Assembly: GCA_021806645.1 (NCBI GenBank)
Contig: JAJZQX010000001.1
Coordinates: 248,001 to 312,000 of the forward strand
Direction of reading: 5' to 3'
Source of the DNA: Myxococcales bacterium
Lineage (GTDB): Bacteria > Myxococcota > Myxococcia > Myxococcales > Anaeromyxobacteraceae
Length of the DNA: 64,000 bases
The notes under the pieces were generated by a model. The model did no database searches. It saw only the letters and a list, made by a program, of their open reading frames with translations, and was not told where the DNA came from. Positions 28,864 through 37,365 of the stretch are shown piece after piece. Every line of letters begins with the position of its first letter. The first letter of the stretch is position 1. A program made the position numbers and the translations under genes.

Positions 28864-29775
28864 ATGACGCTCACCGAGAAGTTCCAGGCCGCCCGCACCC
28901 GGCTCGCCGTGGGGCCGCTGCGGCCGCGCACGCTCCTCCACGCCGGCGGACCCGACGCGCGCGACTACCTGCACCGGATGCTCACGCAGGACGTGAATGG
29001 CCTGCCGCCCGGCGGCGCCGCCCACTTCGCCCTGCTCACCGTGAAGGGGCACCTGGTGGCCGAAGGGCAGCTGCTCCTCGTGCCCGACGGCGTGCTGCTC
29101 GACGTCGATCCGGCCGCGGCGGCGGCGCTGCGCACCCAGCTCGAGAAGATGGTGATCATGGACGACGTCACCATCACCGACCAGACCGGGGCGTGGCGGG
29201 TCCTGCCGCTGCTCGGCCCCGGCGCCTCGGCCGCGGCCGATGCCCATGGCGCCGGCCTGCCACGATGGGTGAACAAGCGGCGCGGCGCCCCCGCCCTCGA
29301 CCTGCTGGTGCCGGCCGGCGGCGCCGAGGACTTGCGGGCCGGGCTGGTGGCGGGCGGCGCGGCGCCGCTCGACGAGGCCGACCTCGAGGCGCTCCGGATC
29401 GCCGGCGGCGTCGGCCGGTGGGGCGCTGAGCTGGACGGGTCGCGCCTTCCCATGGAGGCCGGGCTCACCGCCGACGCCATCAGCTTCACCAAGGGCTGCT
29501 ACCTGGGGCAGGAGGTGGTGGTGCGCGCCACCTCGCGCGGCCAGATCCAGCGCGGGCTGGTGCTGCTGAAGCTGCCCGAGGGGGCGGGTCCCGGGAGCCG
29601 GCTCGGCGCCGGCGGTGTCGAGGTCGGTGCCGTCACCAGCGCCGCGGAGACGCCCGAGGGGCGGCTGGGGCTCGGCTACCTGAGGCGGGCCCACTGGGGC
29701 GCGGGCACCCGGCTCGCCACCGGCGGCGGCGAGGCCGAGGTGGTGCGCGCCGTGGCCGGCGAGCAGGAGCGGTAG
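28864..29775 (+). CDS. YgfZ/GcvT-domain folate-binding protein
   Basis: 303 residues. The conserved KGCYLGQEVV motif with its essential Cys lies at about residue 213 and identifies the YgfZ family, which supports iron-sulfur cluster enzymes with folate. The N-terminal GcvT-like fold has RTLLHAGGPDARDYLHRMLTQDVNGL. The ATG at 28864 is 11 bases after queG, whose product carries two Fe-S clusters, so co-expression makes sense. Convergent with the peroxiredoxin gene, 11 bases away. Confidence 0.87.
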   Translation: MTLTEKFQAARTRLAVGPLRPRTLLHAGGPDARDYLHRMLTQDVNGLPPGGAAHFALLTVKGHLVAEGQLLLVPDGVLLDVDPAAAAALRTQLEKMVIMDDVTITDQTGAWRVLPLLGPGASAAADAHGAGLPRWVNKRRGAPALDLLVPAGGAEDLRAGLVAGGAAPLDEADLEALRIAGGVGRWGAELDGSRLPMEAGLTADAISFTKGCYLGQEVVVRATSRGQIQRGLVLLKLPEGAGPGSRLGAGGVEVGAVTSAAETPEGRLGLGYLRRAHWGAGTRLATGGGEAEVVRAVAGEQER

Positions 29776-29786
29776 CTCGCTACCCC

Positions 29787-30269
29787 TTACTTCTTGAGGG
29801 GGCAGAGGGCGATGGCGCCGTTGGGATCGACGGCGTCGCTCCCCTCCACGACCTTCACGATCTTCCCGTCCTGCCCGATCACCACGTTGGACCGGTTGGC
29901 GTAGCCGAGCACCGGCACGGTGCCGGTGTACTGGCTGGCCACCTTGCCGCCGGCGTCGGACAGCAGCGGGTAGGGGAGCTTGTACTCGGCCTTGAACTTC
30001 TTCTGCGTCGCCACGTCGTCTACCGAGATGCCGAGCACCTGCGCCCCCTTCTTCTCCACCTCGGCGTACTTGTCGCGGAAGTTGGAGTTCTGCCTGGTGC
30101 AGCCGGAGGTGAAGGCCTTCGGGTAGAAGGCCAGGATCACCGGCCCCTGCTCGAGCAGCCTGGAGAGGGTGACCGGCTTCCCCTCGGTGTCGGGGAGCGT
30201 GAAGTCGGGAGCCTTGTCGCCGGCCTTGAGGCCGGAGGCGAGCACGAGGGCGAGGATGGTCGTGGTCAT
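29787..30269 (-). CDS. Peroxiredoxin (AhpC/TSA, Bcp-like)
   Basis: 160 residues, one thioredoxin-fold domain. [20 protein letters not shown] and the peroxidatic-site segment [12 protein letters not shown] (normally P...TPGCT) mark a Bcp-type peroxiredoxin that reduces peroxides. The N-terminal hydrophobic [13 protein letters not shown] could act as a signal peptide and place it in the periplasm. A second Cys lies close to the C-terminus (ALCPLKK), a possible resolving residue in an unusual place. Divergent from the MDR dehydrogenase gene. Confidence 0.83.
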   Translation of the reverse strand: MTTTILALVLASGLKAGDKAPDFTLPDTEGKPVTLSRLLEQGPVILAFYPKAFTSGCTRQNSNFRDKYAEVEKKGAQVLGISVDDVATQKKFKAEYKLPYPLLSDAGGKVASQYTGTVPVLGYANRSNVVIGQDGKIVKVVEGSDAVDPNGAIALCPLKK

Positions 30270-30398
30270 GCGGGGCGTCTAGCGGCGAGGGGAGCGCCGC
30301 GCAACTCGTCCATCGACCAGCCCCCCGAAGGGCGTCGCGGCGCTGGCAAGGGGCGCCCCGCCGGTTTAGATTCCCCCGACGCCCACCGGAGGTTTCGC

Positions 30399-31427
30399 AT
30401 GAAAGCCGCAGCCATCCGTTCGCACGGTGGTCCCGAGGTGGTCGAGCTGCTCGACCTGCCCGACCCGGTCGCCAGGGCGGGCGAGGCGGTGGTGGAGGTG
30501 AGGGCCGCCGCGCTCAACCACCTCGACCTCTGGGTCCGCAAGGGCTGGCCCGGCCTCAAGCTGGCCTTCCCGCACGTGCTCGGCTCCGACGTGGCCGGCG
30601 TGGTGGAGTCGGTCGGGCCGGGCGTGACCGGCTGGAAGGAGGGCGACGAGGTGGTGGTCAACCCGTCGCTCGGCTGCACCCGCTGCGAGCGCTGCCTGGC
30701 CGGCCAGGAGAACCTCTGCCGCCACTTCGTCATCCTCGGCGAGCACGTCTCCGGCGGGCAGGCGGAGCGGCTGGCGGTCCCGGCGCGCAACCTCTTCCAG
30801 AAGCCGAAGAACCTCTCCTTCGAGGAGGCGGCCGCCGTGCCGCTCACCTTCATGACGGCGTGGCACGCGGTGGCGGTGCGCGCGGCGCTGCGCCCCGGCG
30901 AGACCATCCTGGTCCACGCCGCCGGCTCGGGGGTGGGGGTGGCGGCGGTCCAGATCGCCCGGCTGCTGGGCGCGCGCGTCATCGCCACCGCCGGCTCCGC
31001 CGCCAAGCTGGAGCGGGCCAGGGCGCTCGGCGCCGACGAGGTCATCAACTACGAGACGCAGGACTTCCTCGCCGAGGTGAAGCGGCTCACCGGCAAGCAG
31101 GGGGTGGACGTGGTCTTCGAGCACGTCGGCAAGACCACCTGGGAGAAGAGCCTGCTGGCGGCCGGCATCGGCGGCCGGATCGTCACCGTGGGCGCCACCA
31201 CCGGCTATGATCCGCCCACCGACCTGCGCCACGTCTTCTTCCGGCAGCTCTCCATCCTCGGCTCGACCATGGGGACCGCCGCCGACCTGCTGCGGGTGCT
31301 CGCCTTCGTGTCGCGGGGGAAGCTGAAGCCGGTGGTGGCCCAGGTGCTGCCGCTGCTCGACGTGGTCAAGGCGCAGCGGCTCCTCGCCGACCGGGCCCTC
31401 TTCGGCAAGGTGGTGCTGGTGCCCTGA
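30399..31427 (+). CDS. MDR-family zinc-type alcohol dehydrogenase/quinone reductase
   Basis: 342 residues with an N-terminal GroES-like domain and a NAD(P)-binding domain (AAGSGVGVAAVQIARLLGA). The structural-zinc loop is kept: CTRCERCLAGQENLC. The catalytic-zinc ligands are not: Asn replaces the usual Cys (LNHLDLW), and GSDVAG replaces GHE. It therefore resembles quinone or enoyl reductases that use NADPH without a catalytic zinc. GGAGG precedes the ATG at 30399. Cytoplasmic; substrate unknown. Confidence 0.85.
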   Translation: MKAAAIRSHGGPEVVELLDLPDPVARAGEAVVEVRAAALNHLDLWVRKGWPGLKLAFPHVLGSDVAGVVESVGPGVTGWKEGDEVVVNPSLGCTRCERCLAGQENLCRHFVILGEHVSGGQAERLAVPARNLFQKPKNLSFEEAAAVPLTFMTAWHAVAVRAALRPGETILVHAAGSGVGVAAVQIARLLGARVIATAGSAAKLERARALGADEVINYETQDFLAEVKRLTGKQGVDVVFEHVGKTTWEKSLLAAGIGGRIVTVGATTGYDPPTDLRHVFFRQLSILGSTMGTAADLLRVLAFVSRGKLKPVVAQVLPLLDVVKAQRLLADRALFGKVVLVP

Positions 31428-31460
31428 GTCAACGGCCCCGGCCCGGCCGGCGCTCCGCGC

Positions 31461-32411
31461 CTACCCGAGCTGCCCGCGCAGCTCGCGCAGCCGGGCCACC
31501 CGCTCCTCGACCGGCGGGTGGGTCGAGAAGAGCGACATCATCTTGGCGCCGGGGCCGCGCAGCGGGTTGACGATGAAGAGGTGGGCGGTGGCCGGGCCGG
31601 CCGAGGTCATGGGCTCGAGGTCGTTGCCCCGCTCCAGCGCCAGCAGCGCCTGGGCCAGCGGCTCGGGATCGCCCACCAGCGCTGCGCCGGAGGCGTCGGC
31701 CCCGAACTCGCGCGAGCGGGAGATGGCCAGCTGGATCACCAGCGCCACCAGCGGGGCCACGATGGCCCAGGCGATCAGCTCCAGCCCGCTCGGCCCGTCG
31801 CGGTCGCTCCGCCCCCCGCCGAGGATGGCGCCCCAGCGGAGCACGTAGCCGACGGTGGAGATGAGCCCGGCCATGGCCCCGGCCACGGTGGCGATGAGGA
31901 TGTCGCGGTTCCGCACGTGCGACAGCTCGTGGGCCAGCACCCCCTCCAGCTGCCGCCGGTCGAGGACCCGCAGGATCCCCTCGGTGACCGCCACCGCGGC
32001 GTGCTCGGGGTCGCGGCCGGTGGCGAAGGCGTTGGGGGCGTCGGTGGGGATGACGTAGATGCGCGGCATGGGGAGCCCGGCCTTGCGCGTCAGCCGCTCC
32101 ACGATCTCGTGGACCTCGGGCAGCTGCTCCCGCTCCACCGGGCGGGCGCCGTTGCCCATCAGCGCCAGCTTGTCTGAGAACCAGTAGGCCAGGAAGTTGA
32201 AGATGAGGCCGATGGCGCCGAAGGCGAGCATCCCCTGGGCGCCGCCGACCATGCTGCCGCCGATGGCCAGGAGCGCGACCAGGCCGCCCATGAGCATGGC
32301 GGTCCTGGCGTAGTTCCGGCCGACGCCGCGGGGCGGCGCCAGGGCCGGGCCGGGGGGCGGCGGGGCGGGATTCCGGGCGGTTCGGGCGGGGTCGAATGGC
32401 ATGGTTTCCAT
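31461..32411 (-). CDS. HtpX-like membrane zinc metalloprotease (M48)
   Basis: 316 residues. The zinc motif HELSH lies at about residue 163 (VLAHELSHVRNRD) and the third ligand Glu in SREFGADASG. Two N-terminal membrane helices and two more after the zinc site match HtpX, an inner-membrane protease that removes damaged membrane proteins. A proline-rich N-terminal extension of about 30 residues is unusual. The first in-frame ATG is used; METMPF has a second start three residues later. Divergent from top6B. Confidence 0.87.
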   Translation of the reverse strand: METMPFDPARTARNPAPPPPGPALAPPRGVGRNYARTAMLMGGLVALLAIGGSMVGGAQGMLAFGAIGLIFNFLAYWFSDKLALMGNGARPVEREQLPEVHEIVERLTRKAGLPMPRIYVIPTDAPNAFATGRDPEHAAVAVTEGILRVLDRRQLEGVLAHELSHVRNRDILIATVAGAMAGLISTVGYVLRWGAILGGGRSDRDGPSGLELIAWAIVAPLVALVIQLAISRSREFGADASGAALVGDPEPLAQALLALERGNDLEPMTSAGPATAHLFIVNPLRGPGAKMMSLFSTHPPVEERVARLRELRGQLG

Positions 32412-32516
32412 GTAACCACCCCCCGGGAAAGGTCAATCCCGGCGGCCGTTTTGTCGCGCCCCGGGGGCTCGCGTGCTAGACCGGAAGCGGTCGATATCGC
32501 GAGGGTTTGACGGACC

Positions 32517-34601
32517 ATGGCGGCAATCAAGAAGGCGGCGGCGAAGCGGAAGGTCAAGGTTCCCGCGAAGGCGGAGCGACAGCTCTCCCTCATCGAGGTG
32601 GCACCGGCGAGTGCCCCGGCGCGAGCGGCCGGCGTGGCGCCCGGAAAGGTGACGGTGAAGGCCACCGCGAAGGCCCTCGCAAAGGCGAAGGCGGCCAGGG
32701 TGGCCGCGGCCGAGCCGGAGGCCGAGCTGGAGCTGCCGGTCGAGCCACCGGCCGCGGCGGAGCGGACGCCCAGGCGCCGCGCCACCGCCGAGCAGATGGC
32801 CAAGGGGCAGCGCGAGATCTCCATCTCCGAGTTCTTCACCAAGAACCGGCACCTGCTCGGCTTCGACAACCCCTCCAAGGCGCTGCTCACCACCATCAAG
32901 GAGGCGGTGGACAACTCGCTCGACGCCTGCGAGGAGGCCGGCATCCTCCCCGAGATCACCATCGAGGTCCGCGACCTGGCGCTCGACGTCCGGGGCCAGG
33001 GCGAGCTGACCAAGGGCGAGGGGCGCTTCGTGGTCATCGTCGAGGACAACGGCCCGGGCATCGTCAAGGGGCAGGTGCCCAAGATCTTCGGCAAGCTGCT
33101 CTACGGCTCCAAGTTCCACCGGCTCAAGCAGGCGCGCGGCCAGCAGGGGATCGGCATCTCGGCGGCGGCCATGTACGGCCAGCTCACCACCGGCCGGCCC
33201 ATCCGCGTCACCTCCCGCACCGGGAAGGGGAAGCCGGCCCACGCCTTCGAGATCCAGATCGACACCCGCAAGAACGACCCCACGGTGGTGTCCGACCAGG
33301 AGCAGAAGGACTGGCCCCAGGAGCACGGCACCCGGGTCGAGCTGGAGATCGTGGCCGACTGGCGCACCGGCCAGCGCTTCGTCAACCGCTACGTCGAGCA
33401 CACCGCGCTCTCCAACCCGCACGCCACCGTCCACTACCTGCGGCCGAAGCAGGAGCGGCTCACCTTCCCGCGGGCCACCGACGAGCTCCCCCGCGAGGCG
33501 CTCGAGATCAAGCCGCACCCGCACGGCGTCGAGCTGGGCGCGCTGATGCTGATGGCGGCCGAGTCGAGGAGCCACGACGTGAAGGGCTTCCTGCAGACCG
33601 CCTTCAGCCGGGTCTCGGCGCCGGTGGCGGGGGCGATCCTGAAGAACTCGGGGATCAAGGAGCGGCTGCGCCCGCGGGAGCTGGGCGAGGATCGGGCCCT
33701 GGCCGAGAAGCTGCACAAGGGGATCCTGGCCACCAGGATCATGGCCCCCTCGACCAACTGCCTGAGCCCCATCGGCGATGAGCTGATGAAGCGGGGGCTG
33801 GTCTCCTTCCTCTCGGTGATCGAGACCGAGGGTCCGGAGGCCGAGGACGACGGGCAGCTCGATCTCGACTCGGCGGCCAAGAAGCCGGTCCGCAGGAAGG
33901 GCAAGGCCCCCGAGCCGGCGCCGCCGCCCGAGCTCCCTCCCGAGGAGGGCGAGGAGCGGATCAAGGGGCACAAGTACTTCATCGCCACCGTGACCCGGCC
34001 GCCCAAGGTCTACCGCGGCAACCCGTTCCAGGTGGAGGTCGGGCTGGCCTTCGGCGGCTCCTGGCCGGCCGACAAGACCATCGAGCTCTTCCGCTTCGCC
34101 AACCGGGTGCCGCTGCTCTTCCAGCGTGGCGCCTGCGGCATGACTGAGGCGATCGTCAAGACCGACTGGCGCAACTACCTGCTCTCGCAGCCCAAGGGCT
34201 CGCTGCCGGTCGGGCCCATGGCCCTGCTGGTCCACATCGCGTCGGTCTGGGTGCCGTTCACCAGCGAGGCCAAGGAGGCGCTGGCCCACTACCCCGAGAT
34301 CATCCGCGAGATCCAGCTGGCGGCGCAGGAGTGCGGGCGCAAGCTGGCCACCTTCATCCGCAAGAAGAAGCAGGCCGACTACCAGGCGCAGCGCCGCTCC
34401 ATCTTCGAACTCTACATCGAGGAGGTGGCCGGCTCCATCCACCGCATCACCGGCAACAGCCGCGACGCCATCAAGCGCGACTTCCTGCGGGTGGCCGAGC
34501 AGGTGACGGAGGCCGACCTGGCCGCCGAGGACAAGAAGCTGGACGAGGCGAGCGAGAAGCTCACCAGGCGGCCGCGGCGCCGTGACGAGGAGGCGGAATA
34601 G
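32517..34601 (+). CDS. top6B: DNA topoisomerase VI subunit B
   Basis: 694 residues. The ATP-binding GHKL domain is plain: KEAVDNSLDACEEAG with its Asn, EDNGPGI and the glycine-rich GQQGIGISAAAMYG. It hydrolyses ATP and, with subunit A, makes double-strand passage to relax or decatenate DNA. Compared with archaeal subunits it has a Lys/Ala/Glu-rich N-terminal extension of about 90 residues and an acidic then Pro-rich insert around residues 440-485. The enzyme is mainly archaeal and plant; bacterial copies are uncommon. It lies two bases before the A subunit gene. Confidence 0.93.
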   Translation: MAAIKKAAAKRKVKVPAKAERQLSLIEVAPASAPARAAGVAPGKVTVKATAKALAKAKAARVAAAEPEAELELPVEPPAAAERTPRRRATAEQMAKGQREISISEFFTKNRHLLGFDNPSKALLTTIKEAVDNSLDACEEAGILPEITIEVRDLALDVRGQGELTKGEGRFVVIVEDNGPGIVKGQVPKIFGKLLYGSKFHRLKQARGQQGIGISAAAMYGQLTTGRPIRVTSRTGKGKPAHAFEIQIDTRKNDPTVVSDQEQKDWPQEHGTRVELEIVADWRTGQRFVNRYVEHTALSNPHATVHYLRPKQERLTFPRATDELPREALEIKPHPHGVELGALMLMAAESRSHDVKGFLQTAFSRVSAPVAGAILKNSGIKERLRPRELGEDRALAEKLHKGILATRIMAPSTNCLSPIGDELMKRGLVSFLSVIETEGPEAEDDGQLDLDSAAKKPVRRKGKAPEPAPPPELPPEEGEERIKGHKYFIATVTRPPKVYRGNPFQVEVGLAFGGSWPADKTIELFRFANRVPLLFQRGACGMTEAIVKTDWRNYLLSQPKGSLPVGPMALLVHIASVWVPFTSEAKEALAHYPEIIREIQLAAQECGRKLATFIRKKKQADYQAQRRSIFELYIEEVAGSIHRITGNSRDAIKRDFLRVAEQVTEADLAAEDKKLDEASEKLTRRPRRRDEEAE

Positions 34602-34603
34602 CG

Positions 34604-35704
34604 ATGCGCCTGGACGCGGTCTCCAAGAAGACGGTGGGCAAGATCGAGCGGCTCGCCGAGAGCGTCATCAAGTCGGTGAAGGGGAGGAAGAACCCCTTCG
34701 TCGAGATCCCCATCCGCTCGCTGGCCAACGTCCACTTCGACAAGAAGAAGGGCGTGGTGCAGCTGGGGAGCCAGACGCAGAAGCGCTACTTCTTCAACGT
34801 GGCGATGGCCAAGAAGTTCATGCAGACCTTCCTGGTGTCGGACGCCTGCAAGGAGCTGGTGGAGAGCGGCAAGACCACCAGCATCCGCGACCTCTACTAC
34901 ATCACCAAGCACACCATCGGCGACACCAGGCAGAACACCTTCGAGGAGCAGGACGAGTCGGACCCCATCATCGAGGACCTCGAGGTGTCACTCGACGCCC
35001 TCCGCGAGGAGCTCCACCTCTTCGCCTCCCGCAAGGGGTCGATGGTCGGCCCGGTCACCATCCGCGACTCCGGCGACACCATCGACCTGCGGCGCATGGG
35101 GTCGGGCGGCTGGGCCGTGCCCTCCATCGTCGAGGAGAACGTCGTCCAGCTCGGCAAGCACGAGGCCAGGTACATCCTGCTCATCGAGAAGGACGCCGTC
35201 TGGAGCCGCTTCAACGAGGACAAGTTCTGGAAGCGGGAGAAGTGCATCATCATCCAGGGCGGAGGCCAGCCGCCCCGAGGCGTGCGGCGCATGGTGCAGC
35301 GGCTCCACGCCGAGCTGCGCCTGCCGGTCTACGTGCTGGTCGACAACGACCCGTGGGGCTTCTACATCTACTCGGTGATGAAGCAGGGCTCGATCAACCT
35401 GGCCTACGAGTCGATGCGGATGGCGGTGCCATCGGCCCGCTTCGTCGGGCTCTCCAGCTTCGACAAGGACAAGTACGAGCTGCCCATGAACGTGGCCATC
35501 AAGATGGACGACGGCGACGTGGCGCGGGCCAGGCAGATGCTGGCCTACCCCTGGTTCGCCGACAAGCGGTGGCAGCGGGAGATCCAGGAGATGGTCCGCT
35601 CGGGCGTGAAGTTCGAGCTGGAGGCCCTCTCCCGGCGCGGCATCAGCTTCATCACCGAGGAGTACCTGCCGAAGAAGCTTCGCGAGAAGGACTGGCTGGA
35701 GTAG
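34604..35704 (+). CDS. top6A: DNA topoisomerase VI subunit A (Spo11-like)
   Basis: 366 residues. The DNA-cleaving tyrosine lies in IRDLYYITKH (Tyr99 by comparison with Spo11/Top6A), and the metal-binding Toprim domain is present with IEKDAVW and VDNDPWGFYIY. It cuts both strands and stays covalently attached through tyrosine. The gene follows subunit B by two bases, so the two are made together. Length is normal for the family and no key residue is missing. Confidence 0.93.
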   Translation: MRLDAVSKKTVGKIERLAESVIKSVKGRKNPFVEIPIRSLANVHFDKKKGVVQLGSQTQKRYFFNVAMAKKFMQTFLVSDACKELVESGKTTSIRDLYYITKHTIGDTRQNTFEEQDESDPIIEDLEVSLDALREELHLFASRKGSMVGPVTIRDSGDTIDLRRMGSGGWAVPSIVEENVVQLGKHEARYILLIEKDAVWSRFNEDKFWKREKCIIIQGGGQPPRGVRRMVQRLHAELRLPVYVLVDNDPWGFYIYSVMKQGSINLAYESMRMAVPSARFVGLSSFDKDKYELPMNVAIKMDDGDVARARQMLAYPWFADKRWQREIQEMVRSGVKFELEALSRRGISFITEEYLPKKLREKDWLE

Positions 35705-35742
35705 ATTCCCGCCGCTTTCAACCGGATCAGGAGGAGGACCGC

Positions 35743-35874
35743 ATGGCCGCCATCAAGGGCAATCGTTCGAAGCGCAAGGCGTCAAACCGCAGCAAGCCGA
35801 AGCGGGCGCAGGTGAAGCGCAAGCGGGTGCTGTCGATCAAGCGCAAGCGCCGCGCCAAGAAGGGCCCCCGGTAG
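35743..35874 (+). CDS. Small, strongly basic protein after topoisomerase VI
   Basis: 43 residues, nearly half Lys or Arg, with KRKRVLSIKRKRRAKKGPR at the end. A strong ribosome site (AGGAGGA, about seven bases before the ATG at 35743) and a position 38 bases after top6A support a real gene. It resembles ribosomal-type or histone-like basic peptides but I recognise no family. It may bind nucleic acid. Confidence 0.7.
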   Translation: MAAIKGNRSKRKASNRSKPKRAQVKRKRVLSIKRKRRAKKGPR

Positions 35875-35951
35875 GGCGGTCCCCGGGGACGCATCGTGCG
35901 GCAGCAGGCTCGCGGCCGGCCGGGGTCCGACCCCCGAGCCGGCCGTGTCGT

Positions 35952-35968
35952 CTCCGCCGCCGGCGGAG
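35952..35968. terminator. Possible shared terminator hairpin
   Basis: Seven-bp inverted repeat (CTCCGCC/GGCGGAG, three-base loop) between the converging basic-protein gene and PAS-like gene. No T run follows on either strand, so this is only a candidate. Confidence 0.25.
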
Positions 35969-35986
35969 GTGTCCTGGGGCGGTGCA

Positions 35987-36661
35987 CTAGCTGAAGCGGG
36001 CGCGTGGCTCTTCGGGGCCGCGCGCGGCGTCGGCGCCGGCCGGGTCGTGGAGTTCGAGGCAGAGCGGGCAGTACGCGAAGCGGGTGTCGGTGGGCGGATG
36101 CAGCAGCAGCCCGATCGAGAGGTCCCACTCGGCCGCATCCTCGGGCCGGGCCACGCGCCGGCAGCAGCTGCACTGGACGATCCCGGTCTCGCCCCGCCAC
36201 CGCTCGGGCGGCCCCTCGACCGGAGGGTAGACGTCGGCCAGCGGCCGCTCGCGCACCAGCCGGTGGACGATGGCCAGGCTGACCACCTCGCCCTCGCTCC
36301 CGACCTCTGGCGTCAGCTCGGTCGCCACCAGCCGGGCCAGGTCCGGCGTGTTGGACTCGTTGAGCTGGACGACGGCGCCGTTGCGCCGGGAGCCGAGCCG
36401 CCGCGCGGCCCGCTCGAGCAACAGCCGGTGTGACCGTCGCGGCTCCTCGCCGGCGATCTGCTCGAACCAGCGGGTCCCCACCAGGCCGCGCGACATCACC
36501 AGGACGTTGCCGCCGTTGGCGAAGGCGAACCGATCCCACGCCTCGTTGACGAAGAGGATGATGCCGCTCCGATCGAGCAGCAGGGCCGGCTCGGCTAGCT
36601 GGGCGAGCAGCCTGATCTCGTCGGCCAGGGGGACCGGTTGCTGTAGGAGGCGAACCGCCAT
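35987..36661 (-). CDS. PAS-like domain protein with Cys-rich C-terminal part
   Basis: 224 residues. The N-terminal part LLAQLAEPALLLDRSGIILFVNEAWDRFA has the classic PAS beginning, so a small-molecule or redox-sensing domain is likely over residues 10-120. The C-terminal part has CSCCRR and CPLCLELH, possible zinc ligands. No output domain such as kinase or GGDEF is visible. It may be a sensor that acts through partners. It is divergent from the redoxin gene; the two could share a regulatory region of about 160 bases. Confidence 0.6.
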   Translation of the reverse strand: MAVRLLQQPVPLADEIRLLAQLAEPALLLDRSGIILFVNEAWDRFAFANGGNVLVMSRGLVGTRWFEQIAGEEPRRSHRLLLERAARRLGSRRNGAVVQLNESNTPDLARLVATELTPEVGSEGEVVSLAIVHRLVRERPLADVYPPVEGPPERWRGETGIVQCSCCRRVARPEDAAEWDLSIGLLLHPPTDTRFAYCPLCLELHDPAGADAARGPEEPRARFS

Positions 36662-36819
36662 GAACCTGGCTCATGCAGCGGCAATGCCAGCCCGTCGCGC
36701 CGGCAATTCCAGCAGTTGGGCCGCCGCTGGGGCCACCCTGGGTGCGCGGCGGGACCGCTGTCGCGCCCGGGAGTAGAGGTGGGCTTGCGCTCGAGGGTCG
36801 GGGTGGGCAGCATGGCGGC

Positions 36820-37323
36820 GTGGCCCCCCTTCCATCCCAGCTCGACGCCGGCACCCCGCTTCCCGGGGTGGAGGTCACCGGCGAAGCCGGCGCGCCGGTG
36901 TCGCTCACGGCGCTGGCCGTGGACGGGCCAGCGCTCCTCTTCGTCTACAAGGCCGACTGCCCCGCCACGGCGGTGGCCGGTCCGGTGCTGGCTCGCTTCG
37001 CCCAGCTCCCCGGGCTCCGGATCTTCGCCGTCTCGCAGGACGCCGCCGCCGAGACGGCCGACTTCGCGGCGGCCTGTGGCTGGGCAGGGAAGGTCGCCGT
37101 GCTTCGAGACCCCGAGCCGTGGCGCGCCTCGGATGCGCTCGGCGCCCGGGTCACGCCGACCTGGATCCTGGTCGAGCGAGGTGGCCGGATCGCGGCGGCG
37201 GCGGAGGGGTGGAGCCGCGCAGACGCCAACCTGCTGGCGGCGCGCGCGGCGGCGCTGCTCCATCTCTCCCCGGTGACGGTCTCGGCGGAAGGTGGCGCCG
37301 AGCCGCCGTGGCGTCCTGGTTGA
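36820..37323 (+). CDS. Thioredoxin-fold (redoxin-like) protein
   Basis: About 167 residues from a GTG at 36820. The fold pattern is TPLPGVEVTGEAGAPVSL, then FVYKADCPATAVAGPVL with a single active-site Cys (CPAT), RIFAVSQDAAAETADFA and TPTWILVERGGRI. It looks like an AhpC/TlpA-type redoxin with one Cys at the usual place and a second in ACGWAG. The longer open frame upstream is low-complexity and is left out. A bacterioferritin-comigratory or thiol-disulphide role is possible. No signal peptide is evident. Confidence 0.65.
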   Translation: MAPLPSQLDAGTPLPGVEVTGEAGAPVSLTALAVDGPALLFVYKADCPATAVAGPVLARFAQLPGLRIFAVSQDAAAETADFAAACGWAGKVAVLRDPEPWRASDALGARVTPTWILVERGGRIAAAAEGWSRADANLLAARAAALLHLSPVTVSAEGGAEPPWRPG

Positions 37324-37365
37324 ATGTCCCGCAACGCGGCGTAGGTGACGCCGCCAGCGATCCGG

